Of a stretch of 64,000 nucleotides of DNA, positions 60,801 to 64,000 are shown one piece after another. The stretch lies in the NCBI GenBank assembly GCA_947000775.1, contig CAMQGK010000334.1:3255501-3319500 (forward strand), given 5' to 3'. This DNA is from Pterois miles. Its lineage: Eukaryota > Chordata > Actinopteri > Perciformes > Scorpaenidae. The notes beneath the pieces were generated by a model that was not told the origin of the DNA, searched no databases, and saw only the letters and a program-made list of their open reading frames with translations. Both the position numbers and the translations under genes were made by a program. The stretch's first letter is position 1. The number at the start of each line of letters is the position of its first letter.

Positions 60801-63443
60801 TATTTTAAGTGAATATTGTAATATAGCTTGAAGAATAATTACTAATGGCTCTCTTTGTTGGCATGTAAAATGGATGAGCATTGGTGCGCTGTGGCTTTTT
60901 TAAAGTGGAGCTGCATTCATTAGCTATGGAAATGGGTTTTGGGCCAACTGAATGGGGTGGGGTGGGGGGGGTTCAGCGGTACATTAGATCTGCCTAGCAC
61001 TAATGGACCTTGCCTCGCGGGCAGAGTAAGTACACTCAGACACACAATCCTGCAGACTAATGAAAGCACACATGCGTGCATAAATGAACACTTCATGTTC
61101 TCTGATGGATGTGCATTCAAACTTCAACATAAGTGTGCATGTGTGTGCGTGTGTGTGCGTCTGTCATTACCAGCAGTGGATTGTAGTAGGCTGGCCCCAG
61201 GCTTGTGTCCCTAGGAGGAGGTGGCTGCTTGAAGAGCACACCCAGGGCGTCCTCCTCGTAGCCATAGGCCTGCCCCGGGGAAGGAATGGATGGGATATCT
61301 GACTGACGAACAAGCCGGAGACTTTTAGCCTGCAGCCACTGCACAGAGAGAGAAAGCAGGGAAAAGACAGGGAGAGAAGTCAGAGTTTGTGATGGAAAGG
61401 TTGCCCTGGCTTACAAAGTAGTTGAGCAATGCCTGGAGCCAATAAAGTGTGAGACTGAGGGAGGGACAGAGAGAGAGGGAGCAAGGGTAGGCAGAAGATA
61501 AGAAGTAAAAAAGGAGAAGGGAAAGGGAGGAGGAAATACAGGAAAAACAGAGGTAGAAATGCAGGAGTAGGAACAATACCTGCTGAGGGAACTGACAATG
61601 AAGGCCATCTCAGCCAAAATGCATAGAAGCTATTCCACTAACTGTCTGAAGTCTGGAGCTAGCTGGAGGTAAAGTGTGTGTTTACGTAGTTGTAGAAGGA
61701 GGAGAATGTGAGCATAATCTCTGTAGGGACTCTTTCATGATTGGTCAGGTCTGGGGGTGAACGTACCAGTCTAGATGAGATAAAAGCACTGAGCTCAATG
61801 TTAACTCAAAGCTTTTCTATGGGTATATACTCTGGATATTTAGCATGCAAATGGAAAGAGCAACTTCATCTCATCTCAGTTAACTGCACGGCTGAACTTT
61901 GAATGCTTTCCAAATACAAGATGGAGGCTACTGGACGGGTCACATTATCTACATTCTTTTCTCCACAGTACATATACAGTATAATGCCAGGTATTTAGTG
62001 AGCTACATGATAAAACTGTTTGCTTGCTTTGTAAGGGCTTTACCTTAAACTCTCAAACCACCTGAGACATTCAATGTGTTCACTGTGCCAAATGTGGATT
62101 TATAAAACTAAAACACGCTTCTGTTTGCTGAATTTGACAAATGACAGGGGTGCTTGGGGAAAAACCTCCTTGTGTCTGGACACCAAACATAAAAAGGGTG
62201 AGTAAAGTTTCAGGGGCTTACAAAGAACAGAAAAATGGACACACTTTTGTCTTCAGGCTTCAGTCCGACTGTCCCTGGACAGAATGAGGTCAGGCTTTTC
62301 CACTGTTACAGCTACTGAAGATATCATACAACAATGGATTATATAACCTTACGAGGCTTTTGTTACACTGCTACAGTGGCATAAAGAAAAACAATTCATG
62401 TGAGAAATCTAGCGCGTCCTCCCTGTGCTTATCATCCTATTTCACATTTCCATATTCAGGACAAAAAATAACTGTCACATAAACCGTTAAAATCAAGTTA
62501 AAGGTACCTACAAGACTCTCTCAAACTGGTGTCTTTACAGTTGCGGTCCTCAATATCTCCATCATGATCATGAAGTTATTACTGAACCTCTGTTGCATAT
62601 TAAAAACAGCTGCTATGCATGTAAGAAACTTTACATTGTAAAGTATGATATAATGTCTGCCTTATTATGGACAAAAGATGTCATATTCTAGCTTTTCTTT
62701 TTTCGCATCCCATCTTCAAAGTATGTAATAAGTTTTCAAATGTTACAGCAAATACACCAGGCAGTGTTTTTTTAATAAGAACAATAGAAATGTGACTGTT
62801 TTAACAAATGTCTAGAAAAACTGTTTACCTCAAAAGTTTTAATATAGCAGCCTCTACCTCCCATTGAGAAGTACTGGCAAGGTACTGTCTGCAAGTATTG
62901 GCAGTCACCACTTTTGGAGCAGTGTTATTCATATCTTTTGCTTGGCACAGATACAGTGCTGAGGAGAGTTTTACATTTTATTGTATTTTTACTGTATGTG
63001 TGAAAATAAAAGTTGTTAACTGTGTGGGTGTGTGTGTGTATGTGTGTACACACAGCCTACCCACCTAAACTTGATGCCTATCTTTTGTGCTGGTACCAGA
63101 TGACTTTTTGATCCATGGTGGATCTCAACCAGGTCAACCTAAGGGAGCAGTTTTCCTCATATATACAGATGACACACAGCATAAAAGCCAACCTATTGTA
63201 GATGAAAAACATAACAAGCTGGAGGGAAGTGGCTTCTCATTTACTCTGCCCACATTCCTACACCCATATGCCTACCTTTTTCCTGCCAAGCTTCTCAGCC
63301 TGTCCTGCTTCAGCCGTCGCGGCCCCGAATGTGTTTCCAGAGACAGGCAGCACATTGTAGGCCCCGGGGCCAGGAACCTTCGACACTACCTCCTCAAAAC
63401 GCTTGGAGCGGTTCTGAAGACTGCGTCCACCGTGAATGTTTAG
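5451..63443 (-). CDS. stpg2: STPG2-like sperm-tail PG-rich repeat protein, 10 internal exons (partial gene)
   Basis: Ten minus-strand exons join to 1353 bases (451 codons) without a stop: 63443-63276, 61338-61171, 57052-56937, 55710-55599, 49404-49297, 43320-43161, 41254-41091, 40987-40901, 9163-9010, 5566-5451. Every intron is GT-AG and exon phases agree at each junction (0,0,0/2,2/0,0,0/1,1/0,0,0/1,1/0). The protein carries PG motifs: VPGPGAYN, SLGPAYYN, EGPGPGQYY, VPGPGQYH, PPVGVYN, TPGPGSYN, SPAQYE, PPPNSYN, VPGPGQYN and NPGPGAYQ. This is the sperm-tail PG-rich repeat (SHIPPO) family. Order and linker motifs (GGxSLQNRxKRF, DIPSIPSxGQxYGY, KYRGVHFGN, SPFGxTAVRF) match my recollection of vertebrate STPG2. 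No enzyme activity is expected; family members are linked to sperm flagella and axonemes, and the specific role of STPG2 is poorly known. The N-terminal exons and the stop codon are not seen. The 451 codons here are already close to the human protein length I recall (about 459), so the fish protein is probably longer. Confidence 0.92.
6329..6394 (+). repeat. (CA)33 microsatellite
   Basis: Uninterrupted CA dinucleotide run. Transcribed in the stpg2 direction it gives a GU repeat. Confidence 0.98.
6641..7453. mobile_element. non-autonomous hAT-like DNA element
   Basis: The left end TAGGGATGTCATGAGAACC and the right end ending TTGTGACATCCCC are imperfect inverted repeats (AGGGATGTCA against GGGGATGTCA). 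The left arm runs on with ACCACGTCGATGCCAAAATT and AAACGTGACGGTAC, a pattern common in short teleost hAT-type elements. It carries no transposase. The segment around 7165-7255 (GAAGCCACTTGGATAAGG, GCGAAACGTCTTCAGAGAC, CCAGTTGCCTTCTATTCAA) is another sequence I recognise as widespread in fish, perhaps a nested insertion. Confidence 0.65.
7660..8333 (+). mobile_element. TIR-type repeat family A, copy 1
   Basis: It shares long blocks with 56353-56720 (same strand) and 39330-39965 (opposite strand). These include GTGGGCTCAGTTTTAAA, GGAATCCATTGGTACCA, CTCCCCTTTACAGACATG and TTTATGATAATCACATGCAG. The right end ATTGACAGCCCT is the complement of the left end AGGGCTGTCAAAT of the third copy, so the family has AGGGCTGTCA termini. 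It has no coding capacity. Superfamily not assigned; hAT is possible. Confidence 0.8.
9010..9163 (-). CDS. stpg2: stpg2 exon w9, abutting a giant polypyrimidine tract
   Basis: 154 bases, phase 0 to 1; the acceptor is CTCTCCCTGCAG and the donor CCAG|GTAACG. It encodes DSPPPNSYNVSQANGR (a degenerate PG repeat), then EPRNEGAKRRQSCFLSAAPR and a C-terminal DPTVP plus the first base of a Gly codon. The split Gly joins w10 to give VPGPGQYN. Length and phases match exon w6 (160 bases, 0 to 1), as expected if the two derive from one ancestral exon. On the transcript the exon is preceded by about 665 nt of almost pure C/U (see 9168-9832). Without the exon's PG-family content, this would look like translated simple repeat. 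Confidence 0.9.
9168..9832 (-). repeat. ~665-bp polypyrimidine (minus) / polypurine (plus) tract at a 3' splice site
   Basis: The plus strand is nearly all A and G in GAGG, GGGGA and GGGAA units, broken by rare pyrimidines (GACAAG, AGTGG, GACGAG). On the stpg2 transcript it is a C/U tract that runs straight into the CTGCAG acceptor of exon w9. Internal order exists: about 60 bases from 9244 recur from 9651, a 407-base offset. The plus strand has many GGGG runs (quadruplex potential), and the mirror-like purine tract could form a triplex. Its long open frames in both directions are low-complexity artefacts. Confidence 0.97.
9850..10345 (+). repeat. dispersed fish repeat, family B copy 1
   Basis: It contains AATGCTAACATGCTGATG, TGCTAATTATCACTAAACAC, CAAGTACAGCTGA, AAGTCAGAGGAT and CAAAGTCATTAGGAT, in the order of a common teleost interspersed repeat. 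A second short copy lies at 57580-57690. An A-rich insertion sits at 10190-10222. It has no coding capacity. Confidence 0.7.
10513..10583 (+). repeat. (CA)35 microsatellite
   Basis: Uninterrupted CA run, preceded by an imperfect AATCACACAATCACA start. Confidence 0.98.
10787..10828 (+). repeat. interrupted (CA)n microsatellite
   Basis: CA run of about 21 units broken by a single CG unit near 10805. Confidence 0.96.
12313..13117. mobile_element. non-autonomous DNA element split by a SINE
   Basis: The left end CGTAGGGATGAAGAGATAC and right end GATTGGTGCATCTCTCGTC fit an inverted-repeat type with AGGGATGCACCGAT-like termini common in fish. The arms contain ATATCGGGCCAATACTGATT (left) and TCGGTATCGGCTCATACAC (right), as in such elements. 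The SINE at 12431-12754 interrupts it, so the SINE is the younger insertion. No transposase is present. Confidence 0.65.
12431..12754 (-). mobile_element. tRNA-derived SINE with LINE-like tail
   Basis: Read on the minus strand, it starts with an RNA polymerase III box A-like TAGCTCAGTCTGTAGG (near 12737-12752) and a box B GGTTCAAGTCC (12698-12708). A tRNA-unrelated body follows. The 3' end reads GAATTTCCCCTAGCGGGACT then AATAAAGGACTAT and a (CTT)n tail at 12431-12449. The tail resembles the 3' end of the LINE at 28785-30984. It is a short retroposon, not a functional tRNA gene: the acceptor stem cannot be completed and the body continues for about 240 bases. Confidence 0.9.
13130..13320 (+). 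repeat. dispersed fish repeat fragment
   Basis: It carries TTCAGGTGGACGTTTGTGCC, AAATTTGAAGAAATTCCCTC and GTGTCTGAGATATTGTGTT, a block I recognise as a very common interspersed sequence of percomorph fish. Ends are approximate and no termini were identified. Confidence 0.6.
13938..14985 (+). mobile_element. hAT-like element, copy 1, with transposase N-terminal relic
   Basis: The right end reads GAGTTTGACACCCCTGACTT and the left end begins AAGTCAAACTCAAGGCCTGC, matching CAGGGGTGTCAAACTC-type hAT termini followed by GGGCC. At 14192 a start codon opens MSKKRKVDAEGSK, the N-terminus typical of a fish hAT/GTF2IRD2-like transposase. The frame then drifts: NTIYGGTSTPN corresponds in another frame to YNLRRHFHTKH, the zinc-finger region. 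The copy is dead and internally deleted. A near-identical copy lies inverted at 22507-23440. Confidence 0.85.
15953..15986 (+). repeat. (GT)17 microsatellite
   Basis: Uninterrupted dinucleotide run. Confidence 0.97.
16655..17137. repeat. possible MITE
   Basis: The left end TTTTAAAGGTACAGTTCGTAG and the right end CCGACCCTACTTTTAACA are weak inverted repeats. TTAAAGG-type ends are frequent in fish MITEs. The interior holds GGGAGTGGCTTTGGAGGGAG and no coding sequence. Confidence 0.5.
18447..18535 (+). repeat. (AC)44 microsatellite
   Basis: An 89-base uninterrupted AC run, among the longest pure runs in the window. It produces spurious open frames on both strands. Confidence 0.98.
19242..20105. 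mobile_element. MITE with AAGGGGA-type inverted ends, split by another repeat
   Basis: The left end GAAGGGGACGTATCATGAAA and right end ATGATACGATCCCCTTTAAA are inverted repeats. Inner blocks TCAGTGCTTGTGTCTATAC and CCAATCAGAGCAGACTGGGC belong to a family I recognise as frequent in fish. The repeat at 19371-19897 sits inside and is the younger insertion. The right flank reads TTTAAA; the target-site duplication is not clear. Confidence 0.75.
19371..19897 (+). repeat. dispersed fish repeat, copy 2, nested in the MITE at 19242-20105
   Basis: It aligns with 3440-4062 and extends further left with AAGTGGACGTAGTCACCGTG and ATGTCACCCACTGGTTTGTG, a start missing in copy 1. It ends near TTGCCCACTGGCTGCA. 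The surrounding MITE sequence resumes on both sides. Confidence 0.75.
20640..20858 (+). mobile_element. LINE 3' end fragment with (TCTTA)n tail
   Basis: An AT-rich 3' UTR-like stretch ends in AATTTCTCCACTGTGGGACT, AATAAAGGAATA and TCTTATCTTATCTTA. The tail matches 30925-30984 and 48990-49043. It is a 5'-truncated copy without coding sequence. Confidence 0.85.
22215..22420. repeat. possible MITE (TTCACA-TA-ACGACTTT type)
   Basis: It contains AAGTTCACATTATACGACTT and a second CTCACACTACACGACTTAC. A similar block, TAGTTCACACTACATGACTT, occurs at 48188-48207. Such motifs mark short non-autonomous elements in fish. Ends were not defined. Confidence 0.4.
22507..23440 (-). mobile_element. hAT-like element, copy 2 (inverted), with transposase N-terminal relic
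   Basis: It begins at CAGGGGTGTCAAACTCAATT and runs as the reverse complement of copy 1, through the MSKKRKVDAEGSK start at 23249 to the ACATGTAGTTTAAGG block at about 23360. The relic frame carries the same frameshift as copy 1, so both descend from an already defective source. The far end, near 23430, is less clear than in copy 1. Confidence 0.85.
23620..23885 (+). repeat. second copy of the 600-1025 dispersed repeat
   Basis: It shares several blocks with 600-1025 in the same order and orientation: GTTGAGATCAGTT, CCTGTGATTGGTCAAAGTCT, AACAGAGCCATGAGGAGG and TTTTCTCTCAGAACACTTGA. The second palindrome arm seen at 683-840 is missing here, so this copy is not a fold-back. Family not assigned. 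Confidence 0.8.
24687..25019 (-). other. unrecognised 110-codon open frame
   Basis: An ATG-initiated frame with a helix-like, balanced composition (for example SAQLVKQRVEAIKQNALDVK, then HFIQQVLTDSRQVS) and a basic C-terminal part (RPEKRRKVHRIKTDEKR). An in-frame stop lies two codons upstream of the ATG, so it is not an extension of a visible exon. An AATAAA occurs within its last codons. No family was recognised and it lacks PG motifs. It could be chance, or a fragment of an unrecognised transposon protein or expressed sequence. Confidence 0.2.
25690..26145. mobile_element. MITE family C, copy 1
   Basis: It shares GGAATGGAATATAATATT and ACATAGGGA with copy 2 (36915-37347). The right end CCAAATCCTATTATATGTTC then CTTTAA is the complement of the family start TTAAAGGAACA...TAGGATTTGG. 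It has no coding capacity; open frames across it are incidental. Confidence 0.7.
26300..26842. repeat. dispersed fish repeat (unassigned)
   Basis: It contains GGTTTGGACTCACACACACA, ACAGGTGGATTTCAACAACG, AACGAACTGGCACAGGAGG, GCTTATATACCAGTGAGG and TCTTGCGGGACATTACA. I recognise this arrangement as a frequent fish repeat that ends near a GGGACATTACA/TGACA block. The family is not assigned and no protein is encoded. Confidence 0.5.
26870..27077 (+). mobile_element. LINE 3' end fragment with (TCTA)n tail
   Basis: A T-rich 3' UTR-like stretch leads to GCTGTTACCCAATACATTCC, TAATTTGGGATCAATAAAG and CATCTATCTATCTATCTA. This is a typical end of a fish L2/CR1-type LINE. It differs from the TCTTA-tailed copies and so comes from another family. 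Confidence 0.8.
28299..28348 (+). repeat. (TG)25 microsatellite
   Basis: Uninterrupted TG run within a CT-rich stretch (27950-28290). Confidence 0.98.
28785..30984 (+). mobile_element. decayed, 5'-truncated LINE of the CR1/Rex1/L2 group
   Basis: Broken frames follow the order of a CR1-like ORF2. The sequence starts in the end of the endonuclease, then has a linker with VWKGLKTIQATRNQ (about 29192) and a proline-rich stretch. Reverse transcriptase follows: NVRKATG (29592), ALERLVLQHLRPVVSPSMDP (29803), ILDYLTTPQFVRTR (about 30031), GAPQGTV (about 30105) and YKYLGVHLNNNW (30357). No intact frame covers it. The 3' end is whole: AATTTCCCCACTGTGGGACT, AATAAAGGAATA, then (TCTTA)n. It is inserted antisense to stpg2. 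Clade assignment within CR1/Rex1/L2 is uncertain. Confidence 0.9.
31400..31870 (+). repeat. direct repeat pair around a 300-bp spacer
   Basis: The block GATTGTTGGAAAGATTAACC...TGGTGAGTTTTATTTTGTTT (about 31421-31468) recurs as GATTGGTGGAAAGACTAACA...TGGTGAGTTTTATTTTGTTT (about 31807-31855). CAACC/AACCAGAGCTG lies upstream of each. It is either a local duplication or two insertions of one repeat. No coding sequence. Confidence 0.65.
35937..36110 (+). mobile_element. LINE 3' tail, family D copy 1
   Basis: It shares AAAAAACATCAGGATGGTTTA, TTATGCTGCTACTCCG, TTTCTGCCTT and GACACAATAATAAATCA with the complement of 50515-50700. It ends in tandem AATCAAATCAAATCAAA. The second copy extends into coding-like LINE sequence, so this is a severely 5'-truncated copy. 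Confidence 0.8.
36915..37347. mobile_element. MITE family C, copy 2
   Basis: The left end GTTTAAAGAAATAGTGTGTA then GGATTTCGGG and the right end CCACACTGTACCTTTAAAC are inverted repeats (TTTAAAG-A-AGTGTG). The interior block AATGGAATATAATATTCATG matches copy 1. This is a widespread percomorph MITE type as I recall. Confidence 0.8.
37385..38502 (+). mobile_element. hAT-type element with BED zinc-finger relic
   Basis: The ends TAGAGATGGGAATGTTTC and CAGTCCCACCCCTAGTA are inverted repeats. Next to them lie GTTCGGTTC and AACCGAACCGTGA blocks common in such elements. Between them, from about 37850, a frame reads YDSDGKKVVDKTSTVCKH, a stop, then ATRVTYASGNTSNMMNHIQK and HH. This is the BED-finger pattern of ZBED/hAT transposases, with His codons at 37970 and 37982. 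The second zinc Cys is a TGA at 37919. The rest of the transposase is missing. Confidence 0.85.
39330..39965 (-). mobile_element. TIR-type repeat family A, copy 2 (inverted)
   Basis: Reverse-complement copy of 7660-8333. It begins AGGACTGTCAGTCAATTAAAA, then ATTAATCGCACATTTTTTAT and the complements of the family blocks (CATGTGATTATCATAAAG, GGGGAGACTCGTGGG). The start is the mutated AGGGCTGTCA terminus. The distal end is approximate. Confidence 0.8.
40901..40987 (-). CDS. stpg2: stpg2 exon w8
   Basis: 87 bases, 29 codons, phase 0 to 0. The acceptor is TTTGCATCCAG and the donor AAA|GTAAGT. It encodes TEKKTEEHYKKQHMAVFKST followed by TERLALLAK. There is no PG motif; it is a strongly basic, probably helical linker. 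It is followed by the 31.7-kb intron. A further phase 0/0 exon inside that intron cannot be excluded, but joining w8 directly to w9 gives a natural PG-family linker (TERLALLAKDSPPPNSYN). Confidence 0.88.
40988..41090 (-). other. 103-bp intron between stpg2 exons w7 and w8
   Basis: GTAGGA donor and CATCCAG acceptor. It is a typical minimal teleost intron and contains no repeat. Confidence 0.9.
41091..41254 (-). CDS. stpg2: stpg2 exon w7
   Basis: 164 bases, phase 1 to 0. The acceptor is TCTGTGCAG and the donor GAG|GTAGGA. The Gly codon split across the w6/w7 junction completes the repeat TPGPGSYNVFEHG. The exon continues with a basic stretch, GGFGSTAQRNSFFHNKELIE, and a degenerate repeat APSPAQYE. 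The FGST-RNSFF block is the usual linker between two STPG2 repeats. Only 103 bases separate this exon from w8, the shortest intron of the gene. Confidence 0.92.
41255..43160 (-). other. intron between stpg2 exons w6 and w7 (1906 bp)
   Basis: GTCAGT donor at 43160 and GTGCAG acceptor ending at 41255. It contains a T-run near 42081-42099 and AT-rich sequence. No transposon or exon was recognised. The 126-codon minus-strand frame at 42696-43076 looks like chance. Confidence 0.85.
43161..43320 (-). CDS. stpg2: stpg2 exon w6
   Basis: 160 bases, phase 0 to 1; the acceptor is CCCTCCATTAG and the donor CCAG|GTCAGT. It encodes RFSPAKEESPPVGVYNDPR (a degenerate PG repeat), a basic linker, then SPFGVTAVRFTHDHK and CSTP plus the first base of a Gly codon. 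The PPVGVYNDPR and SPFG-T-VRF blocks are strong STPG2 matches as I recall the family. The exon has no ATG-initiated frame of notable length, so a simple start-to-stop ORF search would miss it. Confidence 0.92.
44254..44340 (+). repeat. (AC)43 microsatellite
   Basis: An 87-base uninterrupted AC run, about 930 bases upstream (in transcript order) of exon w6. Confidence 0.98.
44915..45110. repeat. probable MITE
   Basis: It starts AAGGCTGGGTGTCCATATAG and continues with AAAGCGTTGGCGGGGCGCTT and GCAACGCTCTGAGGAAAAGA. It resembles short fish elements beginning GGCCGGGTGTCCACTAGCG. Ends are approximate. Confidence 0.5.
45930..46255 (+). repeat. dispersed fish repeat
   Basis: It contains TCTCTGCCCGTTTGTCCTTC, GATTTTCTCAACAGCCGTTC, ATCCGATCGACTTCACACTT and GGCAGGTGTATTGC, a block I recognise as a frequent fish interspersed repeat. 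Its 72-codon frame at 46033 is incidental. Confidence 0.6.
48500..48790. repeat. hAT-like MITE fragment
   Basis: It begins CTAGAGGTCGACCGATATGA, then TTTTTTATGGCCGACGCTGA and TTTTTGGCCGATGCAGATGCC. The (T)AGAGGTCGACCGATAT terminus marks a common fish non-autonomous element. The opposite terminus was not found. Confidence 0.65.
48990..49043 (+). mobile_element. LINE 3' tail fragment with (TCTTA)n
   Basis: It reads GAATTTCTCCACTGTGGGAC, CAACAAAGGAATATCTTATC and TTATC. It is the same tail as 20640-20858 and 30925-30984, reduced to about 55 bases, and lies antisense to stpg2. Confidence 0.85.
49297..49404 (-). CDS. stpg2: stpg2 exon w5
   Basis: 108 bases, 36 codons, phase 0 to 0. The acceptor is TGCTTCCCATCAG and the donor GAG|GTACAA, a weaker donor than the others. 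It encodes GVPGPGQYHIRSQFEKPVK, then a linker ending PFLSQTE. With exon w6 this linker reads SQTERFSPAKEESPPVGVYN, which parallels the w8/w9 junction (STTERLALLAKDSPPPNSYN) and suggests internal duplication. Confidence 0.92.
50515..50905 (-). mobile_element. LINE 3' end with ORF2 C-terminal relic, family D copy 2
   Basis: On the minus strand it first encodes EVCELQKVENESLFLLCCPF followed by YDELRTPIL (about 50885-50800), the cysteine-bearing end typical of fish LINE ORF2 proteins. The 3' UTR shared with 35937-36110 follows, to AATAATAAATCAGATC. Orientation is the same as stpg2, so its AATAAA is in the sense strand of intron w5-w4 or neighbouring intron RNA. The clade is not assigned. Confidence 0.78.
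51818..51895 (+). repeat. (GT)33 followed by (AGT)4
   Basis: A GT run at 51818-51883 passes into TAGTAGTAGTAG at about 51884-51895. Confidence 0.97.
52418..52457 (+). repeat. imperfect (GT)n microsatellite
   Basis: GT units interrupted by GC and TT at about 52430 and 52441. Confidence 0.95.
55599..55710 (-). CDS. stpg2: stpg2 exon w4
   Basis: 112 bases; its first base completes the codon begun in w3, and it ends in phase 0. The acceptor is CGTCTCTGTTTCAG and the donor AAA|GTGAGT. It encodes INIEVHYENVNLQKEQKG, RAELVIPRYHELV and PKQEEKK. It has no PG motif and forms the charged linker between the third and fourth repeats. The YENVN and QEEKK blocks sit where STPG2 has a similar linker. Confidence 0.9.
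55711..56936 (-). other. intron between stpg2 exons w3 and w4 (1226 bp)
   Basis: GTAAGT donor at 56936 and GTTTCAG acceptor ending at 55711. It contains repeat family A copy 3 (56353-56720) and a pyrimidine-rich (minus strand) stretch at 55740-55930 near the acceptor. Confidence 0.88.
56353..56720 (+). mobile_element. TIR-type repeat family A, copy 3 (truncated)
   Basis: It begins with the family terminus CAGGGCTGTCAAAT and follows copy 1 through TGCAGTGGGCTCAGTTTTAAA, AGGAATCCATTGGTACCA and TGATAATCACATGCAGTTTGG to GACAGCTGTTG. It then stops, so it lacks the 3' third present in copy 1. Confidence 0.82.
56937..57052 (-). CDS. stpg2: stpg2 exon w3
   Basis: 116 bases, entering in phase 0 and leaving after two bases of a codon. 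The acceptor is TTCTGTAG and the donor AT|GTAAGT. It encodes SEKSSAQKYRGVHFGNMTGK, then an acidic stretch and the canonical PG repeat EGPGPGQYYPE. The KYRGVHFGN block before PGPGQY is characteristic of STPG2. The two leftover bases combine with the first base of exon w4 to make Ile, which confirms the junction. Confidence 0.92.
57580..57690 (+). repeat. dispersed fish repeat, family B copy 2 (fragment)
   Basis: It holds TTTGCTAATTAGCACTAAAC, ACAAAGTACAGTTCCC and GCAGGTATCTGGTC, aligning with 10000-10070. Only the central part of the repeat is present. Confidence 0.7.
58849..58876 (+). repeat. (AAAT)6 microsatellite
   Basis: Tandem AAAT/TAAA units starting ATTAAATAAATAAAT. Confidence 0.95.
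59270..59530. repeat. possible dispersed fish repeat
   Basis: It contains GACCAATCATGGTCATCC, AAAGTTCTGGTACTTAC, CCTGGTTCCTGCAGTCG, AGGTTCCTAGTTCTGGGGCA and TTCCTCAATGGAAATGAGG. This resembles a fish repeat rich in GGTTCC and AAAGTTCC motifs. Ends are approximate. Confidence 0.5.
60607..60630 (+). repeat. A24 homopolymer
   Basis: Pure A run following a GA-rich stretch (60520-60606). On the stpg2 transcript it is a U run. Confidence 0.97.
61171..61338 (-). CDS. stpg2: stpg2 exon w2
   Basis: 168 bases, 56 codons, phase 0 to 0; donor CTG|GTAATG. It encodes a basic start, then SDIPSIPSPGQAYGYEED, a PPPPRD stretch and a PG repeat in the form SLGPAYYNPLL. The acceptor after CTCTCTCTGTGCAG gives the start used here. 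A second in-frame CAG nine bases further in (exon start 61329) is a possible tandem acceptor that would remove Trp-Leu-Gln. The first is preferred because it directly follows a long pyrimidine stretch. The DIPSIPS-GQ-YGY block and the GPAYY motif agree with STPG2 orthologs as I recall them. Confidence 0.92.
61339..63275 (-). other. intron between stpg2 exons w1 and w2 (1937 bp)
   Basis: GTAGGC donor at 63275 and GTGCAG acceptor ending at 61339. A pyrimidine-rich (minus strand) stretch of about 240 bases (61339-61575) precedes the acceptor. A short GT/GTGT patch lies at 63020-63050. No transposon was recognised. Confidence 0.88.
63276..63443 (-). CDS. stpg2: stpg2 exon w1 (first exon in window)
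   Basis: 168 bases, 56 codons, phase 0 to 0. The acceptor follows a pyrimidine stretch ending TCTCTTCAG; the donor is AAG|GTAGGC. It encodes LNIHGGRSLQNRSKRFEEVV, then the first PG repeat VPGPGAYNVLP, and ends in a lysine-rich AEKLGRKK. The GG-SLQN-KRF linker before a PGPG-Y repeat is the clearest STPG2 signature I recognise in the window. Because the exon opens in phase 0 with no methionine required, at least one upstream coding exon must lie beyond base 64000. The Met at 63474 that precedes it in the same frame is intronic. Confidence 0.93.
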
Positions 63444-64000
63444 CTGAAGAGACATGGGTTCAACAGAGAGATAAGCAGACAAACACAGAAAATGAGATTG
63501 CAAATTTCTTCAACAGTACATTTTCCTTAACAAAGTATCCCCCCTGTCCTCATCCAGTATTATAAGCTTCATAACCTCCCTTCCTAATCAGAAATACTTA
63601 ATGGTTGCTCTTGTATAAATATAAGAAATGTCAGGAAATAGAAATAAAGGAGAATGTAACATGTAGATTATGTACATAATGCTGCAATGTGCACATATTG
63701 CTACAGCATAAACAATATGTTAGAAATATAAGAAAATAAATATTTGAAAAATATGAAATATGTGCAATATTTGTATTAACACACAATACACTGTATAGCG
63801 TATAACCACAGTACAAAAAAATAGAATAGCATAGCTTATAGCTTATATAATATATATTATATATATATATAAGTAAGAACAAAATGCTGAGAAATGGGAT
63901 CTATTAAGTGTGTTAAATATAAATACCAGAATGGTATAAATAAGAAATTAATAAGAATCTCTCTTATATGTTCAGAAAAAAAAATCCAGTGTTAATGACT
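63444..64000 (-). other. 3' part of the next upstream stpg2 intron
   Basis: AT-rich sequence upstream (in transcript order) of exon w1, with ATATAT runs near 63845-63873. No exon was seen before the window ends. Confidence 0.7.

Larger units (their letters stand above)
57053..61170 (-). other. intron between stpg2 exons w2 and w3 (4118 bp)
   Basis: GTAATG donor at 61170 and CTGTAG acceptor ending at 57053. It contains a family B fragment (57580-57690), an AAAT repeat (58849-58876), a possible repeat (59270-59530) and a 24-base A run (60607-60630). A pyrimidine-rich (minus strand) stretch lies next to the acceptor at 57060-57220. Confidence 0.88.

Overview
The window is nuclear DNA of a vertebrate, almost certainly a teleost fish (probably a percomorph). 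It is intron-rich, has many long CA/TG microsatellites, and carries repeats typical of fish: tRNA-derived SINEs, CR1/Rex1/L2-type LINEs ending in TCTTA or TCTA repeats, and hAT remnants with BED-finger or MSKKRKVDAEG-type starts. No bacterial, viral or organellar gene organisation was seen.

One protein-coding gene accounts for essentially all real coding sequence. Ten exons on the minus strand (63443 down to 5451) splice in one continuous reading frame of 1353 bases (451 codons). All introns are GT-AG and all phases agree. The product is a sperm-tail PG-rich repeat protein, best matched to STPG2. Proline-glycine motifs (PGPGxY and degenerate forms) recur through it. The 5' end (N-terminus) lies beyond 64000. 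The 3' end (C-terminus and stop) was not found and lies below 5451 or outside the window. Exons w5-w7 and w8-w10 look like an internal duplication of one module.

Layout on the + strand: 1-5450 is non-coding repeats downstream of the last recognised exon, including a 378-bp fold-back palindrome. 5451-9163 holds exons w10 and w9; w9 directly abuts a ~665-bp purine/pyrimidine tract. 9164-40900 is one 31.7-kb intron filled with transposon remnants: a decayed 2.2-kb LINE, an inverted pair of hAT-like elements, nested SINE and DNA elements, and a BED-finger transposase relic. 40901-63443 holds exons w8 to w1, separated by introns of 0.1 to 6.2 kb with fewer repeats. 63444-64000 is the start of the next upstream intron.

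No operon, CRISPR array, functional tRNA/rRNA gene or undescribed enzymatic system was found. The most notable signals are the very long polypyrimidine tract fused to a 3' splice site, the internal module duplication in the gene, and paired inverted repeats placed inside or around its introns. Repeat family names come from recognising motifs; no library search was possible.
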